A stretch of 34,106 nt of DNA, taken from positions 1 to 34,106 of the forward strand of contig JAILBM010000289.1 in assembly GCA_024680925.1 (NCBI GenBank). The letters run 5' to 3'. The notes under the pieces were generated by a model. The model was not told where the DNA came from. It searched no databases and saw only the letters and a program-made list of their open reading frames with translations. The DNA comes from Butyrivibrio sp. (GTDB lineage Bacteria > Bacillota > Clostridia > Lachnospirales > Lachnospiraceae). The translations under genes and the position numbers were made by a program. This document shows, piece by piece, positions 25,075 to 34,106 of the stretch. Positions within the stretch are counted from its first letter, which is position 1. Every line of letters starts with the position of its first letter.

Positions 25075-25662
25075 TTACAATTTCAAAAAATCATGTTTTA
25101 TATAATTTAAGGTATAATCTTCGCCCTTATCTTCAATCATATGCAAAAAAAGCTCCAGCTTTTCCCTGGTGTAAGGATGCATAAGATTGGCTTCCGGTGC
25201 CAGATTATAATATTCAAGGGGAGAGCTTGTGGTATAAGCATCTCCTTTATATACTCTGCAGGCTGCAATCCTGTCAGCAACCATCTCCGCTATATATCTG
25301 TCAGGCATTTTGCAGGGATAAATATTTCCCGGACAATTGCGCTGAAAATCAAGCCAGTATTCATAATGATGTTTGTTCCTGCCCTTATGATGGAGCCACC
25401 CCGGAGAAAAACCGTATTGTTCTCTCAGTGCAGCATGAGGGCTTCTGTTACCCTGGTAAAATCTGGCACTAATCCAGAATTCCGAAGGTGAATATTTGGA
25501 CAGGTCATGCATTAAACCCTGTCTGTAAAGTCCCATTTTAAAACAATATTTTCTGACCAGATGTCTGTGATGGGTTACAGTCTTAAAATTTCCGATAATA
25601 TTGCTCAGGGTAAGCTTTGGATATTCAATGTCCGGAAATTCTGAAATATCAATATCTTTCAT
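25075..25662 (-). CDS. DUF5662 family protein
   Basis: A 195-residue soluble protein resembling DUF5662, found in many gut clostridia and of unknown function. It is rich in His, Tyr and Arg: THHRHLVRKYCFKMG, then LMHDLSKYSPSEFW, where the His-Asp pair resembles HD-domain metal ligands, then GWLHHKGRNKHHYEYW and PDRYIAEMVADRIAA. The spacing of these histidines and acids suggests a helical metal-dependent hydrolase, possibly HD-like, but this is inference. Some databases label relatives as catalase, for which I see no support. The ribosome site is weak. It lies between the GH13-like gene and pepT. Confidence 0.8.
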   Translation of the reverse strand: MKDIDISEFPDIEYPKLTLSNIIGNFKTVTHHRHLVRKYCFKMGLYRQGLMHDLSKYSPSEFWISARFYQGNRSPHAALREQYGFSPGWLHHKGRNKHHYEYWLDFQRNCPGNIYPCKMPDRYIAEMVADRIAACRVYKGDAYTTSSPLEYYNLAPEANLMHPYTREKLELFLHMIEDKGEDYTLNYIKHDFLKL

Positions 25663-25689
25663 GGATCATAAAACACTTTCTAATTTTCA

Positions 25690-27651
25690 TTAAAAGGGCT
25701 GCTTGGCATTTTCCACATTTTCATCAACAGCCTTTTTTACAATTGTTCCCTTACTGATCAAAATTACACAAGAACGTTCTTCACAAAGGATTTCCAAATG
25801 CTTCTTATCGCTTTTGGAAGTAACTGTCCTGGCATCACCTGTGGTTGCAAGAATCTGCCAGGATAAGCCCTGAGGGAGCTCCGGTAATGCAAACTTTATA
25901 GGTGTCCAGTGCATATTGTAAATAACATAAACAAAACTGTTATCTGTCTCATCCGGGTTATATAAACCACAGTACAGAAGCCCTACACTGTGGCTGTAAT
26001 TGGATAGATCCGGTCTCCAGGCTTCCTGACCGTGATAAGAAAGGTCCGGATAACCACAGGCTTTATAATCCATAAGCTTGAAAGGATGATCACAATGTAA
26101 CATATTATGATCCTTCCTAAGCTTTACAATGGCTTTTACATATTCTGTTAGCTCAGTATTTCTGGATGCCATATTCCAGTCAACCCAACCTATATGATTA
26201 TCCTGGCAATAGGGGTTATTATTACCGTTTTGACTGTTGCCAAACTCATCACCGCCAAAAATCATCGGTGTACCCTGAGAAAGCAAAAGCATAGTCAGAA
26301 TATTTTTCATCTGACGCTTACGAAGTCTTAATATATTGGTCTTTTTGGTATTACCTTCTATTCCGCAGTTCCAGCTAAGATTATTATCAGTGCCGTCTTT
26401 ATTGTTCTCTCCGTTATCTTCATTTCGTTTATGCTCGTAGGAAACAAGATCTGATAGCCTTAAACCTTCATAGTTTGCCACGTAATTTATGGTTCCATGC
26501 TCATTACTGTTGGAAATGAGAGATCCTATAAAATCATTTAAAGTACAATCATCGCCCTTTAAAAATCTTCTTGAAGCAAACATAAAGTTGTCAGAGTACT
26601 CTGCAAGCCTTCTGTTTAAAAATCTTGACTTGGCATAGGTTCCTATTCTTCCGTAATCAAACCAGTCATACCAGATCTTTATATCCGCAAGAACCGGATC
26701 TGAGATAATGGCATCAACAGGAAGGCCCTGACCTTTTAAATGAACTCCGTCAATATGATATTCACTAACCCAGTATCTTAAACAATCACAAATGAGATAA
26801 TCGGAAACTTCCGTAGGAAAATAAAATTGAAGAATAACTTCAATGTTATTTTTATGAAAAGCATCAATCATATCCTTAACTTCTGATTCAGGATCGTTTT
26901 TATCACTGCTGTAAGCTGAACGAGGTGCAAAATACCAGCCCTTTTTATAACCCCAGAAATTAAGCTTTCCGGAATTATGTTTCTCATTTCTAAGGCTTCC
27001 GTTTTCGATGTATAAAATATTCTTATTCTGCTCTATATCCTTAGGAGTGCCGTTTGTAGGTGTTTTGTCAAAGGAGATCATCTCATATATTGGCATAAGT
27101 TCAACAGCTGTAACTCCAAGGGACTTAATATAATCAATTTTTTCGGTAAGCCCTTTAAAGGTTCCTCGTAGAGAGCTTTCCACTCCGCTTGCAGGACTCT
27201 TTGTATAGCCTCTGACATGAAGCAGATAGACGAGACTGTTCTCATAACTGATATTCAAATTACATGGTTCGGGTATTCTGCACTCCTTAGCTGTAATGCC
27301 GCACCTTAAGTCTTCTTCCCTTACAAATGCTCCGAACTTCTCAAGTCCGTAAATCCTGGTAGCTCTCGGATCACATAAGAGATTACCATCCTCATAGAGC
27401 ATATATGAATCATAATCACCTGCAGCATCTTTAAGTCGTAAGCTATACAGATTACCTGTTCTGTATTCATCAGAAAACAATACCAGATGTTTAACTGTTT
27501 TAGTAAAAAGAACGATACCGCATTGAATTGCAGTACTGTGAAAAGCCGCACAGATACACAGGTCTTCACCGTCATTTCTTACACCCGGAATAAAGGATCT
27601 TTCGTATGAAATTTGATATTTAGTAATGGAAATTCCTTTTATTGTCTTCAT
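25690..27651 (-). CDS. GlgX/isoamylase-like GH13 protein, probably catalytically inactive
   Basis: A 653-residue protein with the architecture of glycogen debranching enzymes: an N-terminal CBM48-like beta domain, a GH13 barrel from about residue 155 (YIKSLGVTAVELMPIYE) and a C-terminal beta domain. Family-specific stretches survive: HKRNEDNGENNKDGTDNN, LLLSQGTPMIFGGDEFG and NPYCQDNHIGWVDW. The catalytic regions do not. Region I (normally DVVYNH) is QFYFPT (275-280). Region II (normally DGFRFD) is DGVHLK (301-306), so the nucleophile is Lys306. The acid/base Glu is Asp329, and the region IV His-Asp pair is Tyr394-Glu395. It may bind alpha-glucans without cutting them. There is no signal peptide, so it is cytoplasmic. 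It is the first minus-strand gene left of a divergent intergenic region. Confidence 0.85.
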   Translation of the reverse strand: MKTIKGISITKYQISYERSFIPGVRNDGEDLCICAAFHSTAIQCGIVLFTKTVKHLVLFSDEYRTGNLYSLRLKDAAGDYDSYMLYEDGNLLCDPRATRIYGLEKFGAFVREEDLRCGITAKECRIPEPCNLNISYENSLVYLLHVRGYTKSPASGVESSLRGTFKGLTEKIDYIKSLGVTAVELMPIYEMISFDKTPTNGTPKDIEQNKNILYIENGSLRNEKHNSGKLNFWGYKKGWYFAPRSAYSSDKNDPESEVKDMIDAFHKNNIEVILQFYFPTEVSDYLICDCLRYWVSEYHIDGVHLKGQGLPVDAIISDPVLADIKIWYDWFDYGRIGTYAKSRFLNRRLAEYSDNFMFASRRFLKGDDCTLNDFIGSLISNSNEHGTINYVANYEGLRLSDLVSYEHKRNEDNGENNKDGTDNNLSWNCGIEGNTKKTNILRLRKRQMKNILTMLLLSQGTPMIFGGDEFGNSQNGNNNPYCQDNHIGWVDWNMASRNTELTEYVKAIVKLRKDHNMLHCDHPFKLMDYKACGYPDLSYHGQEAWRPDLSNYSHSVGLLYCGLYNPDETDNSFVYVIYNMHWTPIKFALPELPQGLSWQILATTGDARTVTSKSDKKHLEILCEERSCVILISKGTIVKKAVDENVENAKQPF

Positions 27652-27864
27652 CTTCTTTCTTTTAAAATTGGCAATCGAAACTATATTAACACATTTAAGG
27701 ATTTATTGCATTATTCATAGTAACACAAAATCAAATAATCTCGGACTTTTATTGTATTAAACAAAGAAAATTTATGATATTATTAAATTGCGTTAAAATA
27801 ATTTGCTGGCAATATTTTTATTGTGCAAAACTATTAATCATTAAATACAAGAAATGAGGATAAT
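27652..27864. other. Divergent intergenic region between the GH13-like gene and DUF1292
   Basis: A 213-base, very AT-rich spacer that must hold promoters for both directions. I see only weak hexamer pairs on either strand (for example TTGCGT followed by AATATT on the plus strand) and do not commit to one. No long inverted repeat or riboswitch-like structure is evident. Confidence 0.5.
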
Positions 27865-28239
27865 ATGAGTAAGGTTGAATTTTCGGAAATCGCCAGAGAA
27901 ATGAATACAAGAATTGAAAATGATGAACAAATCACCGTAGATCTGGACCTTGATGATGGAAAAAGTGTTACCTGCGCAGTTATCATAGTTCTGACTGTTG
28001 ATTCCAAGGATTACATTGTTCTTCTTCCTTTGGATGAAAAGGGTCAGAATAATGATGGAATGGTATGGTTCTACCGCTTCCATATGGAAAATATGGATTC
28101 CGAGCCAGAGCTTGGCTATATCGATGATGATGACGAATATGAAAATGTAGCGGAAGCCTTTGACCTTTATCTTGACGATGTAGAATTTGACGAGATTGTA
28201 GACATTGATCCCGCAGATTTACCACCATCAGAAGATTGA
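27865..28239 (+). CDS. DUF1292 family protein
   Basis: A 124-residue, strongly acidic cytoplasmic protein and the only plus-strand gene in the window. The core matches DUF1292: a beta-rich stretch ITVDLDLDDGKSVTCAVIIVLTVDSKDYIVLLPLDEKG, then VWFYRFH, then an Asp/Glu-rich C-terminal half (YIDDDDEYENVAEAFDLYLDD). The family is widespread in Firmicutes with unknown function. The ATG has a good ribosome site (TGAGGA, about 6 bases upstream). It is monocistronic and converges on the helicase gene at a shared terminator. Confidence 0.9.
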   Translation: MSKVEFSEIAREMNTRIENDEQITVDLDLDDGKSVTCAVIIVLTVDSKDYIVLLPLDEKGQNNDGMVWFYRFHMENMDSEPELGYIDDDDEYENVAEAFDLYLDDVEFDEIVDIDPADLPPSED

Positions 28240-28287
28240 ATTAACTGACAATTGCAGGAAATAATTCACTAAAATTTCAAAACTTTC

Positions 28288-28336
28288 AAAAACAAGCATT
28301 AATTGCAGTCATGATTGCAGTTAATGCTTATTTTAT
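28288..28336. terminator. Bidirectional terminator between DUF1292 and the helicase gene
   Basis: Arms AAGCATTAA (28294-28302) and TTAATGCTT (28321-28329) pair perfectly, with an additional inner TGCA/TGCA pairing after one mismatch. The plus strand continues ATTTTATAAA and the minus strand GTTTTTG, so it can serve both convergent genes. Confidence 0.82.
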
Positions 28337-28361
28337 AAAGAAAAACTAAATCGGTCAAATC

Positions 28362-30236
28362 CTATAAGGATATATTTTTCCTGATAAATTTCTTTATAAA
28401 TCTGGATGGAAGCATCTGATTATCCCTTGATCCTGTTAAATAGGATATGTGCAGCTCTTTTTTAGCTCTGGTCATTCCCACATAGAACATTCTTCTTTCC
28501 TCTTCCATTTCAGCTATTGTAACAGAACGTCTTGAAGGAATGATTCCTTCATTAACATCCGGAATCCATACATAATCAAATTCCAGTCCCTTAGAAGCAT
28601 GAAGTGTCATAAGTCTTACACCTTTTTGAGTAGTGGTTTTAACGGTACTTTGCTGGTTATGAAGGCTTTCATTCACCTTTGAAACATGTTCAGTAAATAG
28701 CCTCATATCATCATATTCCCTTATTTCCTTTTCAAATTCATTAAGCAGCTCTATAGATCTTTCCGGATTTTTCTCTGTCTTATTTTCCCTTAAATATTTA
28801 TCATAACCCATGACATTTCTTATATATTTCACAGACAGATAAGGTCTGAAATTCCTTAGCCTGTCAAGATCCTTAAAAAAGCGCTGCAATTTATCCTGCA
28901 TATTAAAATTTCCCGCATAATACTTAAACAAATCATTTTTATTTACAATATCTCCGGGAATAGCCTCTCTTTTTATATATCTTACAGGTTTATTCATGAT
29001 CCTTAGAAAATCCTTGCGTCTGCCGCCCAGATATACAAATTTCAGATATGCCAGCATATCCTTAATGCATTCCTCTTCATAAAAGGATTTAACCTTCTCC
29101 TTTACGTAGCACTCTACTCCAAGTCCCATAAGGGTTTGAGTGTATTTAGCAGCCTGATTGTTGGTTCTGAATAAAATTGCAATATTTGATGTGTCCTTTT
29201 GATTATTTATAAAGCTTGTGATAGCTTTTATTTCACTTTCAAAATCATAAAAACTGCTGTAGTCAATTTGACCATCATAGTCACTGCCCGCTTTAATATT
29301 CTTTTTAATTCTGATGTTATTATCTTCTATTACTTTCAGGGAATCCAATAAAATTTTAGGTGCACATCTATAGTTAACATCCAAAAATATTTTTTTACAT
29401 TCAGGAATAATTTTTTCGAAATCTATAAGAATTTCAGGCTTTGAGCCTCTAAAGCCATAAATAGACTGGTCATCATCACCAACCATAAAGAGATTACGAT
29501 ATTTTTCGGATAGTAGATCAATCAGCTGCCACTGTGCATTATTTATATCCTGAGCTTCATCTACCAGTATATACTTAAATCTTTCCTGCCATTTATCAAG
29601 CTCACTTTTTTGCTTTAAAAGCATCTGATAACATTTTGAAATCATATCGTCAAAATCAATCTTACCAAGCTCTCTCATCTGGGCATGATACTCACTGAAT
29701 ATTTCCTCAAAATATTTACTAAAGGCAATACTTTCATTACAATCTTTAGGTCCTGTGCCTTCATTTTTGATTCTGCTTATTTCAGAAAGAATATTCTTTA
29801 TAACATCACCATTAATTTCATAATCCTCTGAAAAAGAAGAATTTAAAGGTATTTTACTCTTAATACCCTTTAGTATATTTTCAAGGATTTTATATTTTTC
29901 AATTTCAGAAATAAGCCTGATATCATAGGCATTACCGGATAACTTAAGTATATTGTAAAAAATGGAATGGAAGGTGCCGAATGCAACCTCCGGGTAACCG
30001 GAATCGGTTAATTTAAAAAATCTTTGCTGCATTTCAATTGCAGCAGCTTTGGTAAACGTGATTACCAAAATGTTAGATGGATCAATACCTGCGCTTTCTA
30101 TAAGGTACCTGATCCTTTCAATGATAACAAAGGTTTTGCCGCTACCGGGCCCGGCTACAACAAGAGCCGGACCGTTTACATGCTTTATTGCAAGCATCTG
30201 AGCAGCATTACCCTTTAGCCGGGTATTATTTTTCAA
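28362..30236 (-). CDS. UvrD/PcrA-type ATP-dependent DNA helicase
   Basis: A 624-residue superfamily 1A helicase, shorter than PcrA or UvrD (about 720-750). Motifs in order: Q-motif glutamine (Gln13), Walker A GPGSGKT (29-35), LVDEAQD (motif II), [12 protein letters not shown] (motif III), VNYRC (IV), [17 protein letters not shown] (V) and [18 protein letters not shown] (VI). The C-terminal tail that contacts RNA polymerase in PcrA is missing, so it may be an accessory paralogue. The start is TTG (30234-30236), 10 bases after AGGA. The first ATG (codon 14) would delete the Q-motif glutamine, so the TTG is favoured. The gene overlaps the gltX end by 11 bases. Confidence 0.92.
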   Translation of the reverse strand: MKNNTRLKGNAAQMLAIKHVNGPALVVAGPGSGKTFVIIERIRYLIESAGIDPSNILVITFTKAAAIEMQQRFFKLTDSGYPEVAFGTFHSIFYNILKLSGNAYDIRLISEIEKYKILENILKGIKSKIPLNSSFSEDYEINGDVIKNILSEISRIKNEGTGPKDCNESIAFSKYFEEIFSEYHAQMRELGKIDFDDMISKCYQMLLKQKSELDKWQERFKYILVDEAQDINNAQWQLIDLLSEKYRNLFMVGDDDQSIYGFRGSKPEILIDFEKIIPECKKIFLDVNYRCAPKILLDSLKVIEDNNIRIKKNIKAGSDYDGQIDYSSFYDFESEIKAITSFINNQKDTSNIAILFRTNNQAAKYTQTLMGLGVECYVKEKVKSFYEEECIKDMLAYLKFVYLGGRRKDFLRIMNKPVRYIKREAIPGDIVNKNDLFKYYAGNFNMQDKLQRFFKDLDRLRNFRPYLSVKYIRNVMGYDKYLRENKTEKNPERSIELLNEFEKEIREYDDMRLFTEHVSKVNESLHNQQSTVKTTTQKGVRLMTLHASKGLEFDYVWIPDVNEGIIPSRRSVTIAEMEEERRMFYVGMTRAKKELHISYLTGSRDNQMLPSRFIKKFIRKNISL

Positions 30237-31677
30237 GTAATTCTATTCCTTTTTTAATTCTGTTTACTGTTTCATCATGGCCAAGAATCTCCATAGCTTC
30301 TGTAGCTCCGCATGGAGTCATTGCCTTTCCTGTAACAGCAATTCTGAGAGGCCAGAGAACGTATCCGTTCTTATAACCCTTCTCTTCTATGTACTTCTTA
30401 ACAACCTCATAAAGAGCATCATTGCTGTAATCAGTATGAGCTTCAAATATTGGCAGAAGTTCCTTTAATACTTCAAGAGAAGTCTCTGCACTGGTCTTCA
30501 TCTTTTTATGTGTATAGATATCGATATCATATTCAGGAAGTTCCTCAAAGAAGTGAATCATATCATAGATATCAGGCCAGATTTCAATACGGGACTGGAT
30601 CATATCTGCTATCTTAGTGAAATCAACATCTTTTTTAACAGCTTCCTTCATGTATGGAAGGGCAAGCTCATAGAACTTGTCTTTGTCCATAGCTTTAATA
30701 TATTCTCCGTTCATCCAACGAAGCTTAGTATAGTCAAATACAGCAGGTGACTTGTTGATTCTTGTGTAATCAAACTTCTTAACCAGCTCATCAAGACTCA
30801 TTATCTCTGTATTGTCGTCTGGAGACCATCCAAGAAGAGCTACAAAGTTTACTACTGCCTCAGCCAAAAATCCCTGTTCAATAAGATCCTCGAAAGAAGA
30901 ATGTCCACTTCTCTTGGAAAGCTTATGATGATCCTCATCTGTTATAAGAGGACAATGAATGTATTTTGGAACTTCCCATCCAAAGGCATCATAAAGTCTG
31001 TTGTACTTAGGTGATGAAGAAATGTATTCATTACCACGAACAACATGAGTGATTCCCATAAGATGATCATCAACAACGTTGGCAAAATTATATGTTGGAT
31101 AACCGTCTGACTTAATAAGAATCATGTCATCAAGTTCTTTATTATCAACGGTAATATCTCCGTAAAGTTCATCATGGAAGGTTGTTGTACCCTCAGTCGG
31201 GTTATTCTGTCTTATTACAAAAGGCTTACCCTCAGCAAGATTTTTCTCAACCTCTTCCTTGGATAAGTGCAGACAGTGTTTGTCATAGACATTTATTTCC
31301 TTACCATCTATAACCTGTGTTAAAGTAGAAAGTCTCTCAGGTGTACAGAAACAGTAATATGCCTCACCTTTTTCAACGAGTTCTTTTGCATACTGCATGT
31401 AAATACCTGCAGCTTGTCTCTCACTTTGAACATATGGGCCTACAGGTCCTCCGATATCCGGACCTTCATCATGAATAAGGCCTGTATCCTTAAGAGTCTT
31501 ATAGATGATCTCTGTAGCGCCTTCTACAAATCTCTCCTGGTCTGTATCTTCAATTCTTAAAATATAATCACCATCTTCATGCTTAGAAATAAGATAAGCA
31601 TAAAGGGCTGTTCTTAAATTACCTACATGCATTCTTCCTGTAGGACTTGGTGCGTATCTTGTTCTGATCTTTACCAT
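30226..31677 (-). CDS. gltX: Glutamyl-tRNA synthetase
   Basis: A 483-residue class I synthetase charging tRNA-Glu (and, in organisms using GatCAB, tRNA-Gln). The HIGH-type motif is in [19 protein letters not shown] (residues 6-24), and the KMSKS-type motif is KLSKRSG near residue 255. The [24 protein letters not shown] and [15 protein letters not shown] segments are typical. Length is normal. The ATG has AGGAG about 8 bases upstream. It follows the FeoA-domain gene by 29 bases. Confidence 0.97.
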   Translation of the reverse strand: MVKIRTRYAPSPTGRMHVGNLRTALYAYLISKHEDGDYILRIEDTDQERFVEGATEIIYKTLKDTGLIHDEGPDIGGPVGPYVQSERQAAGIYMQYAKELVEKGEAYYCFCTPERLSTLTQVIDGKEINVYDKHCLHLSKEEVEKNLAEGKPFVIRQNNPTEGTTTFHDELYGDITVDNKELDDMILIKSDGYPTYNFANVVDDHLMGITHVVRGNEYISSSPKYNRLYDAFGWEVPKYIHCPLITDEDHHKLSKRSGHSSFEDLIEQGFLAEAVVNFVALLGWSPDDNTEIMSLDELVKKFDYTRINKSPAVFDYTKLRWMNGEYIKAMDKDKFYELALPYMKEAVKKDVDFTKIADMIQSRIEIWPDIYDMIHFFEELPEYDIDIYTHKKMKTSAETSLEVLKELLPIFEAHTDYSNDALYEVVKKYIEEKGYKNGYVLWPLRIAVTGKAMTPCGATEAMEILGHDETVNRIKKGIELLEK

Positions 31678-31706
31678 TTTTCTACTCCTGAATTAAATTT
31701 TAAAAA

Positions 31707-31934
31707 TTATGAAACCTCTTCGATTTCAATACCATCTGCAAAATTTCTGCAAAGACCGATCTGCTTATTATCAAGCTGAATTATAAGACCACCGGTTTCT
31801 TTTTTATTCAAAACCGTAACCTTGCTTCCGGCCTTTACACCCATACATGAGAGTCTGTCCTTAGCGATTTTTTCATCAAAATTCAAGCGCTTAACAAGAT
31901 AAACGCCGTCTTTAATTCCCTCGAATAATGTCAT
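31707..31934 (-). CDS. FeoA-domain protein
   Basis: A 75-residue stand-alone FeoA (SH3-like) domain: LNFDEKIAKDRLSCMGVKAGSKVTVL, then GGLIIQLDNKQIGLCRNFADGIEI, matching the family's beta-barrel with the usual terminal strand. FeoA normally assists the ferrous-iron transporter FeoB, but no feoB is visible here and the next gene is gltX. The nearest strong ribosome-like sequence (AAGGAG) is about 30 bases upstream of the ATG, so initiation is unusual or the start needs checking; an in-frame stop lies five codons upstream, which excludes a longer form. Confidence 0.82.
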   Translation of the reverse strand: MTLFEGIKDGVYLVKRLNFDEKIAKDRLSCMGVKAGSKVTVLNKKETGGLIIQLDNKQIGLCRNFADGIEIEEVS

Positions 31935-31996
31935 AGGATAAACACTTTAGTACTAATGTACCCGCTCCTTTACTTTTTCATAAACTCAGAAACCAC

Positions 31997-32002
31997 ATTA
32001 TA
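31997..32002 (-). promoter_or_regulatory. Probable -10 box for the feoA-gltX-helicase group
   Basis: A perfect TATAAT on the minus strand, about 63 bases upstream of the FeoA-domain start. The matching -35 is poor (about TTTTAA at 17 bases). The leader it predicts contains AAGGAG and a short GTAC-ATTA-GTAC inverted repeat. Confidence 0.5.
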
Positions 32003-32091
32003 ATACAATATTAATAAAATTAAAAGAATTATTTTACAATTACATTTTGACTTATATTTATAGTCCAAATTAAATGTATACTAAATCAAAA

Positions 32092-32967
32092 TCATCTTGT
32101 GATATCTTCATACATATGAGGTCTTCTGTCTCTGAAAAGCCCCCAGGAAAGTCTGTCCTGTCTGATTTGATCAAAGTCAAACTCTGCTGTAATTACTTCC
32201 TCCGAACTTCTTGAAGCTTCTACTATAATATCACCGGTCGAATCTGTAATAAAGCTTCTTCCATAAAATTCCAGGGCTGATTTCTGACCGGAATTTTCTT
32301 CACAAGGCTCTACCTCTTCAAGACCAAATCTGTTGGCTGCCATAACAGGAATAACATTGGCTGCGGAATGCCCCTGCATAGTTCTCATCCAGTGTCCAGA
32401 AGAATCCACCTTAAGTATAGGTTCTGACCCGATAGCCGTAGGATACAAAATTATATCTGCACCTTGAATAGCAAGGCATCTGGCTGTTTCAGGAAACCAC
32501 TGATCCCAGCAAATACCTACCCCTACATTGCCATATCGGGTTTTAAACACCTTAAAACCCGTATTTCCGGGAGTAAAGTAAAATTTCTCCTGATAAAAAT
32601 GATCGTCAGGAATATGAGTTTTTCTATATATTCCAAGGCTTGAACCATCAGCATCAATCATGCAGACTGTGTTATACAACACATTACCGTCCTTTTCATA
32701 AAAGCTTACAGGCACTACAATTTCAAGTTCTCTGCAAAGCTTTTTAAAGGCTATTACAGCATCATTTTCATCTGTTTCTTTAGCAAAATCATAATAATCA
32801 TAACGTCTTTCCTGACAAAAGTACTGTCTTTCAAAAAGCTCCGGTAAAAGAATTATCTTAGCGCCGGCTTCAGCAGCCTTTTTGGCAAGCCTTATAGCAG
32901 TATCAATATTGTCTTTTACATTTCTGCTGCAGCTAAACTGCAATGCAGCCACTTTAACTTTACTCAT
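32092..32967 (-). CDS. aguB: N-carbamoylputrescine amidase
   Basis: A 291-residue nitrilase-superfamily amidase converting N-carbamoylputrescine to putrescine, CO2 and ammonia. The catalytic triad is visible: Glu in ILLPELFERQYFC, Lys in YRKTHIPD and Cys in GVGICWDQWFPE. The DHFYQEKFYFTPGNTGF stretch is characteristic of AguB. The frame opens at TTG (32974-32976) inside aguA; ATG 32965-32967, directly after the aguA TAA, gives the usual N-terminus MSKVKVAALQFSC. It works with the adjacent aguA in polyamine synthesis. No clear terminator follows. Confidence 0.95.
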   Translation of the reverse strand: MSKVKVAALQFSCSRNVKDNIDTAIRLAKKAAEAGAKIILLPELFERQYFCQERRYDYYDFAKETDENDAVIAFKKLCRELEIVVPVSFYEKDGNVLYNTVCMIDADGSSLGIYRKTHIPDDHFYQEKFYFTPGNTGFKVFKTRYGNVGVGICWDQWFPETARCLAIQGADIILYPTAIGSEPILKVDSSGHWMRTMQGHSAANVIPVMAANRFGLEEVEPCEENSGQKSALEFYGRSFITDSTGDIIVEASRSSEEVITAEFDFDQIRQDRLSWGLFRDRRPHMYEDITR

Positions 32968-32968
32968 A

Positions 32969-34106
32969 TTATTCAAACCTCATCATATTTTTCTTAAAAA
33001 AAGGCTTAGAAAGAGGCACCTGCTGAGTTATGCAATGTATATTGCCTCCTCCCAAAAGTATCTGTCTCGCCGGAATCTGTACAACCTTTCTCGTTTTACA
33101 AATTCCCTGAAGTATTTCGGCAGCTCTGTTATCACTTTCTTCATTAGCTTTGCCAAAGGCAGGAACAAGCACTTCATCATTGGTAAAATAAAAGTTTACA
33201 TAGCTTGCGGCAAGTCTTTCACCCTCCTGCCTTACATCCTCACCCTCTTCAAAAACAAAAGAAGAAACATCTTCTTTTGTTACAAGAACAGGATGATCCG
33301 GAATCGGCAGCTTATAAACTATAAGCTTTCGCCCCTTGGCATCAGTTTCATTTTCAAGGTATTCAAGATCAGCTTTTGAAAGCTCGTATTGTGGATCCTC
33401 TTTATTATCTGTAGTTGCAAGTACTACCTGTCCCTTTCCCACAAAGGCACATACATTATCAACATGTTCATTGGTTTCATCCATATATATGCCTCTTGGT
33501 AGCCATAAAACCTTTGTTACACCAAGATATTCCTTTAGCCTGTCTTCTATCTGTCTCTTACTAAGTTCAGGATTTCTGCCCTTACTTAAAAGGCAGCTCT
33601 CAGTAACCATGGCTGTTCCTTCACCGTCTGTATGAATACTGCCTCCCTCAAGTACAAAGGGAGATGCATCATACATATCTGTTCCCATAAGATTACTTAT
33701 ATTTTCAGGAACCTTATTATCAAGGGACCAGTCTGCATAAAGACCGTCTACAGTGCCGCCCCAGGCATTAAATTCCCAGTTTATTGCTCTTACATCCCCA
33801 AGATCGTTTTTGACATAGGTTGGGGCAACATCCCTTGCCCAGGAATCATTTGAAGGTATTTCCAAAACGCAGGCTCTTTCAAGATCTCTGACACATTTTG
33901 CAGCTTCAAAATAGTGATCTTTATCTGCAAGCAAAAAAAGTTTCTCACTCTTTGTGATTTCTCTGAATATATTCTTAAATGCTTCCTGTGCCTTTGAAGG
34001 ATCCTTGCCCCAGCTTCCTGGTCTTACAGGCCATATCATAATAGTTCCTTCATGAGGCTCATATTCAGCAGGCATGCAATAGCCATCTATAGAAGGCGTT
34101 GAATTT
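32969..34106 (-). CDS. aguA: Agmatine deiminase (5' end beyond the window)
   Basis: A peptidylarginine-deiminase-family enzyme converting agmatine to N-carbamoylputrescine. About 378 codons are visible. An ATG occurs at 34073-34075, but the frame continues to the window edge encoding NSTPSIDGYC just before MPAEYEPHEGT, and this matches the conserved AguA N-terminus, so the true start lies a few codons outside. Motifs include EGGSIHTDGEG, MDETNEHVDNVC and the catalytic cysteine in LLGGGNIHCITQQ (codon 33032-33034). An arginine decarboxylase or other polyamine genes would be expected further upstream. Confidence 0.95.
   Translation of the reverse strand, partial: NSTPSIDGYCMPAEYEPHEGTIMIWPVRPGSWGKDPSKAQEAFKNIFREITKSEKLFLLADKDHYFEAAKCVRDLERACVLEIPSNDSWARDVAPTYVKNDLGDVRAINWEFNAWGGTVDGLYADWSLDNKVPENISNLMGTDMYDASPFVLEGGSIHTDGEGTAMVTESCLLSKGRNPELSKRQIEDRLKEYLGVTKVLWLPRGIYMDETNEHVDNVCAFVGKGQVVLATTDNKEDPQYELSKADLEYLENETDAKGRKLIVYKLPIPDHPVLVTKEDVSSFVFEEGEDVRQEGERLAASYVNFYFTNDEVLVPAFGKANEESDNRAAEILQGICKTRKVVQIPARQILLGGGNIHCITQQVPLSKPFFKKNMMRFE

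Noticed and set aside
27841-28228. Two minus-strand open frames opposite DUF1292
   Set aside because: They are shadows of the DUF1292 gene, which has the ribosome site and the conserved protein sequence.
32882-33379. A 165-codon plus-strand open frame opposite aguA and aguB
   Set aside because: Antisense to two conserved genes; the hydrophobic, Lys/Phe-rich composition follows from the opposite strand's codons.
1-34106. CRISPR arrays, insertion sequences, prophage, toxin-antitoxin or restriction systems
   Set aside because: No regularly spaced repeats, transposase, integrase or defence-type genes are visible; the gene content is continuous housekeeping DNA with short gaps.

Overview
The window looks like a chromosomal segment of an AT-rich Firmicute, most likely a Lachnospiraceae-type clostridium (Butyrivibrio/Roseburia/Lachnospira relatives). 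This is inferred from the low GC, the strong AGGAGG-type ribosome sites, the block pepT-miaB-mutS-mutL-miaA-methionine gamma-lyase-family-DUF4321-radC-mreBCD-pbp2-rodA-mgsA, and the proteins DUF1292, DUF5662 and SepF. I read 30 protein genes: 29 on the minus strand and one (DUF1292, 27865-28239) on the plus strand. There are no tRNA or rRNA genes, CRISPR arrays, insertion sequences or phage genes. No gap between genes exceeds 300 bases.

Layout in transcription order (right to left). (1) 34106-32092: agmatine deiminase (its 5' end lies outside the window) and N-carbamoylputrescine amidase, converting agmatine to putrescine. (2) 31934-28362: a FeoA-domain protein, gltX and a UvrD/PcrA-type helicase, ending at a bidirectional terminator shared with the convergent DUF1292 gene. 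(3) 27651-16557: a GlgX/isoamylase-like GH13 protein, DUF5662, peptidase T, then miaB, mutS, mutL and miaA (tRNA modification and mismatch repair). (4) 16502-6418: a PLP enzyme of the methionine gamma-lyase/aluminium-resistance family, DUF4321, radC, then the cell-elongation genes mreB, mreC, mreD, pbp2 and rodA, followed by mgsA and a lipoprotein D,D-carboxypeptidase. (5) 6341-4233: a small P-loop protein and an HlyD-like membrane protein. (6) 4102-3572: sepF, with its own near-consensus promoter. (7) 3454-871: aroB, lspA and rluD. (8) 753-121: a cytidylate-kinase-like protein with its own promoter and a terminator.

Most of this is core housekeeping DNA and I do not see a complete new defence or mobile system. 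The real surprises are three recognisable enzyme folds whose active sites are altered. The MreB has Lys-Lys in place of the conserved Glu-Glu of the catalytic loop and a rewritten phosphate-2 loop. The GlgX-like protein has lost or changed every classical GH13 catalytic position. The methylglyoxal synthase has Ser at the position of the catalytic Asp. Two genes (aroB and the hlyD-like gene) have terminator hairpins so close to their start codons that no promoter fits in between, which suggests read-through or attenuation. The small P-loop protein, the transporter-less HlyD-like protein and sepF form an uncharacterised group at a cell-division locus.

Several long open frames begin at upstream TTG or GTG codons that look wrong. 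I moved the starts of aroB, sepF, the carboxypeptidase, rodA, radC, the PLP enzyme and aguB to internal codons better supported by ribosome sites or by the family N-terminus. I kept the TTG starts of mreB, pbp2 and the helicase and the GTG start of mutS.
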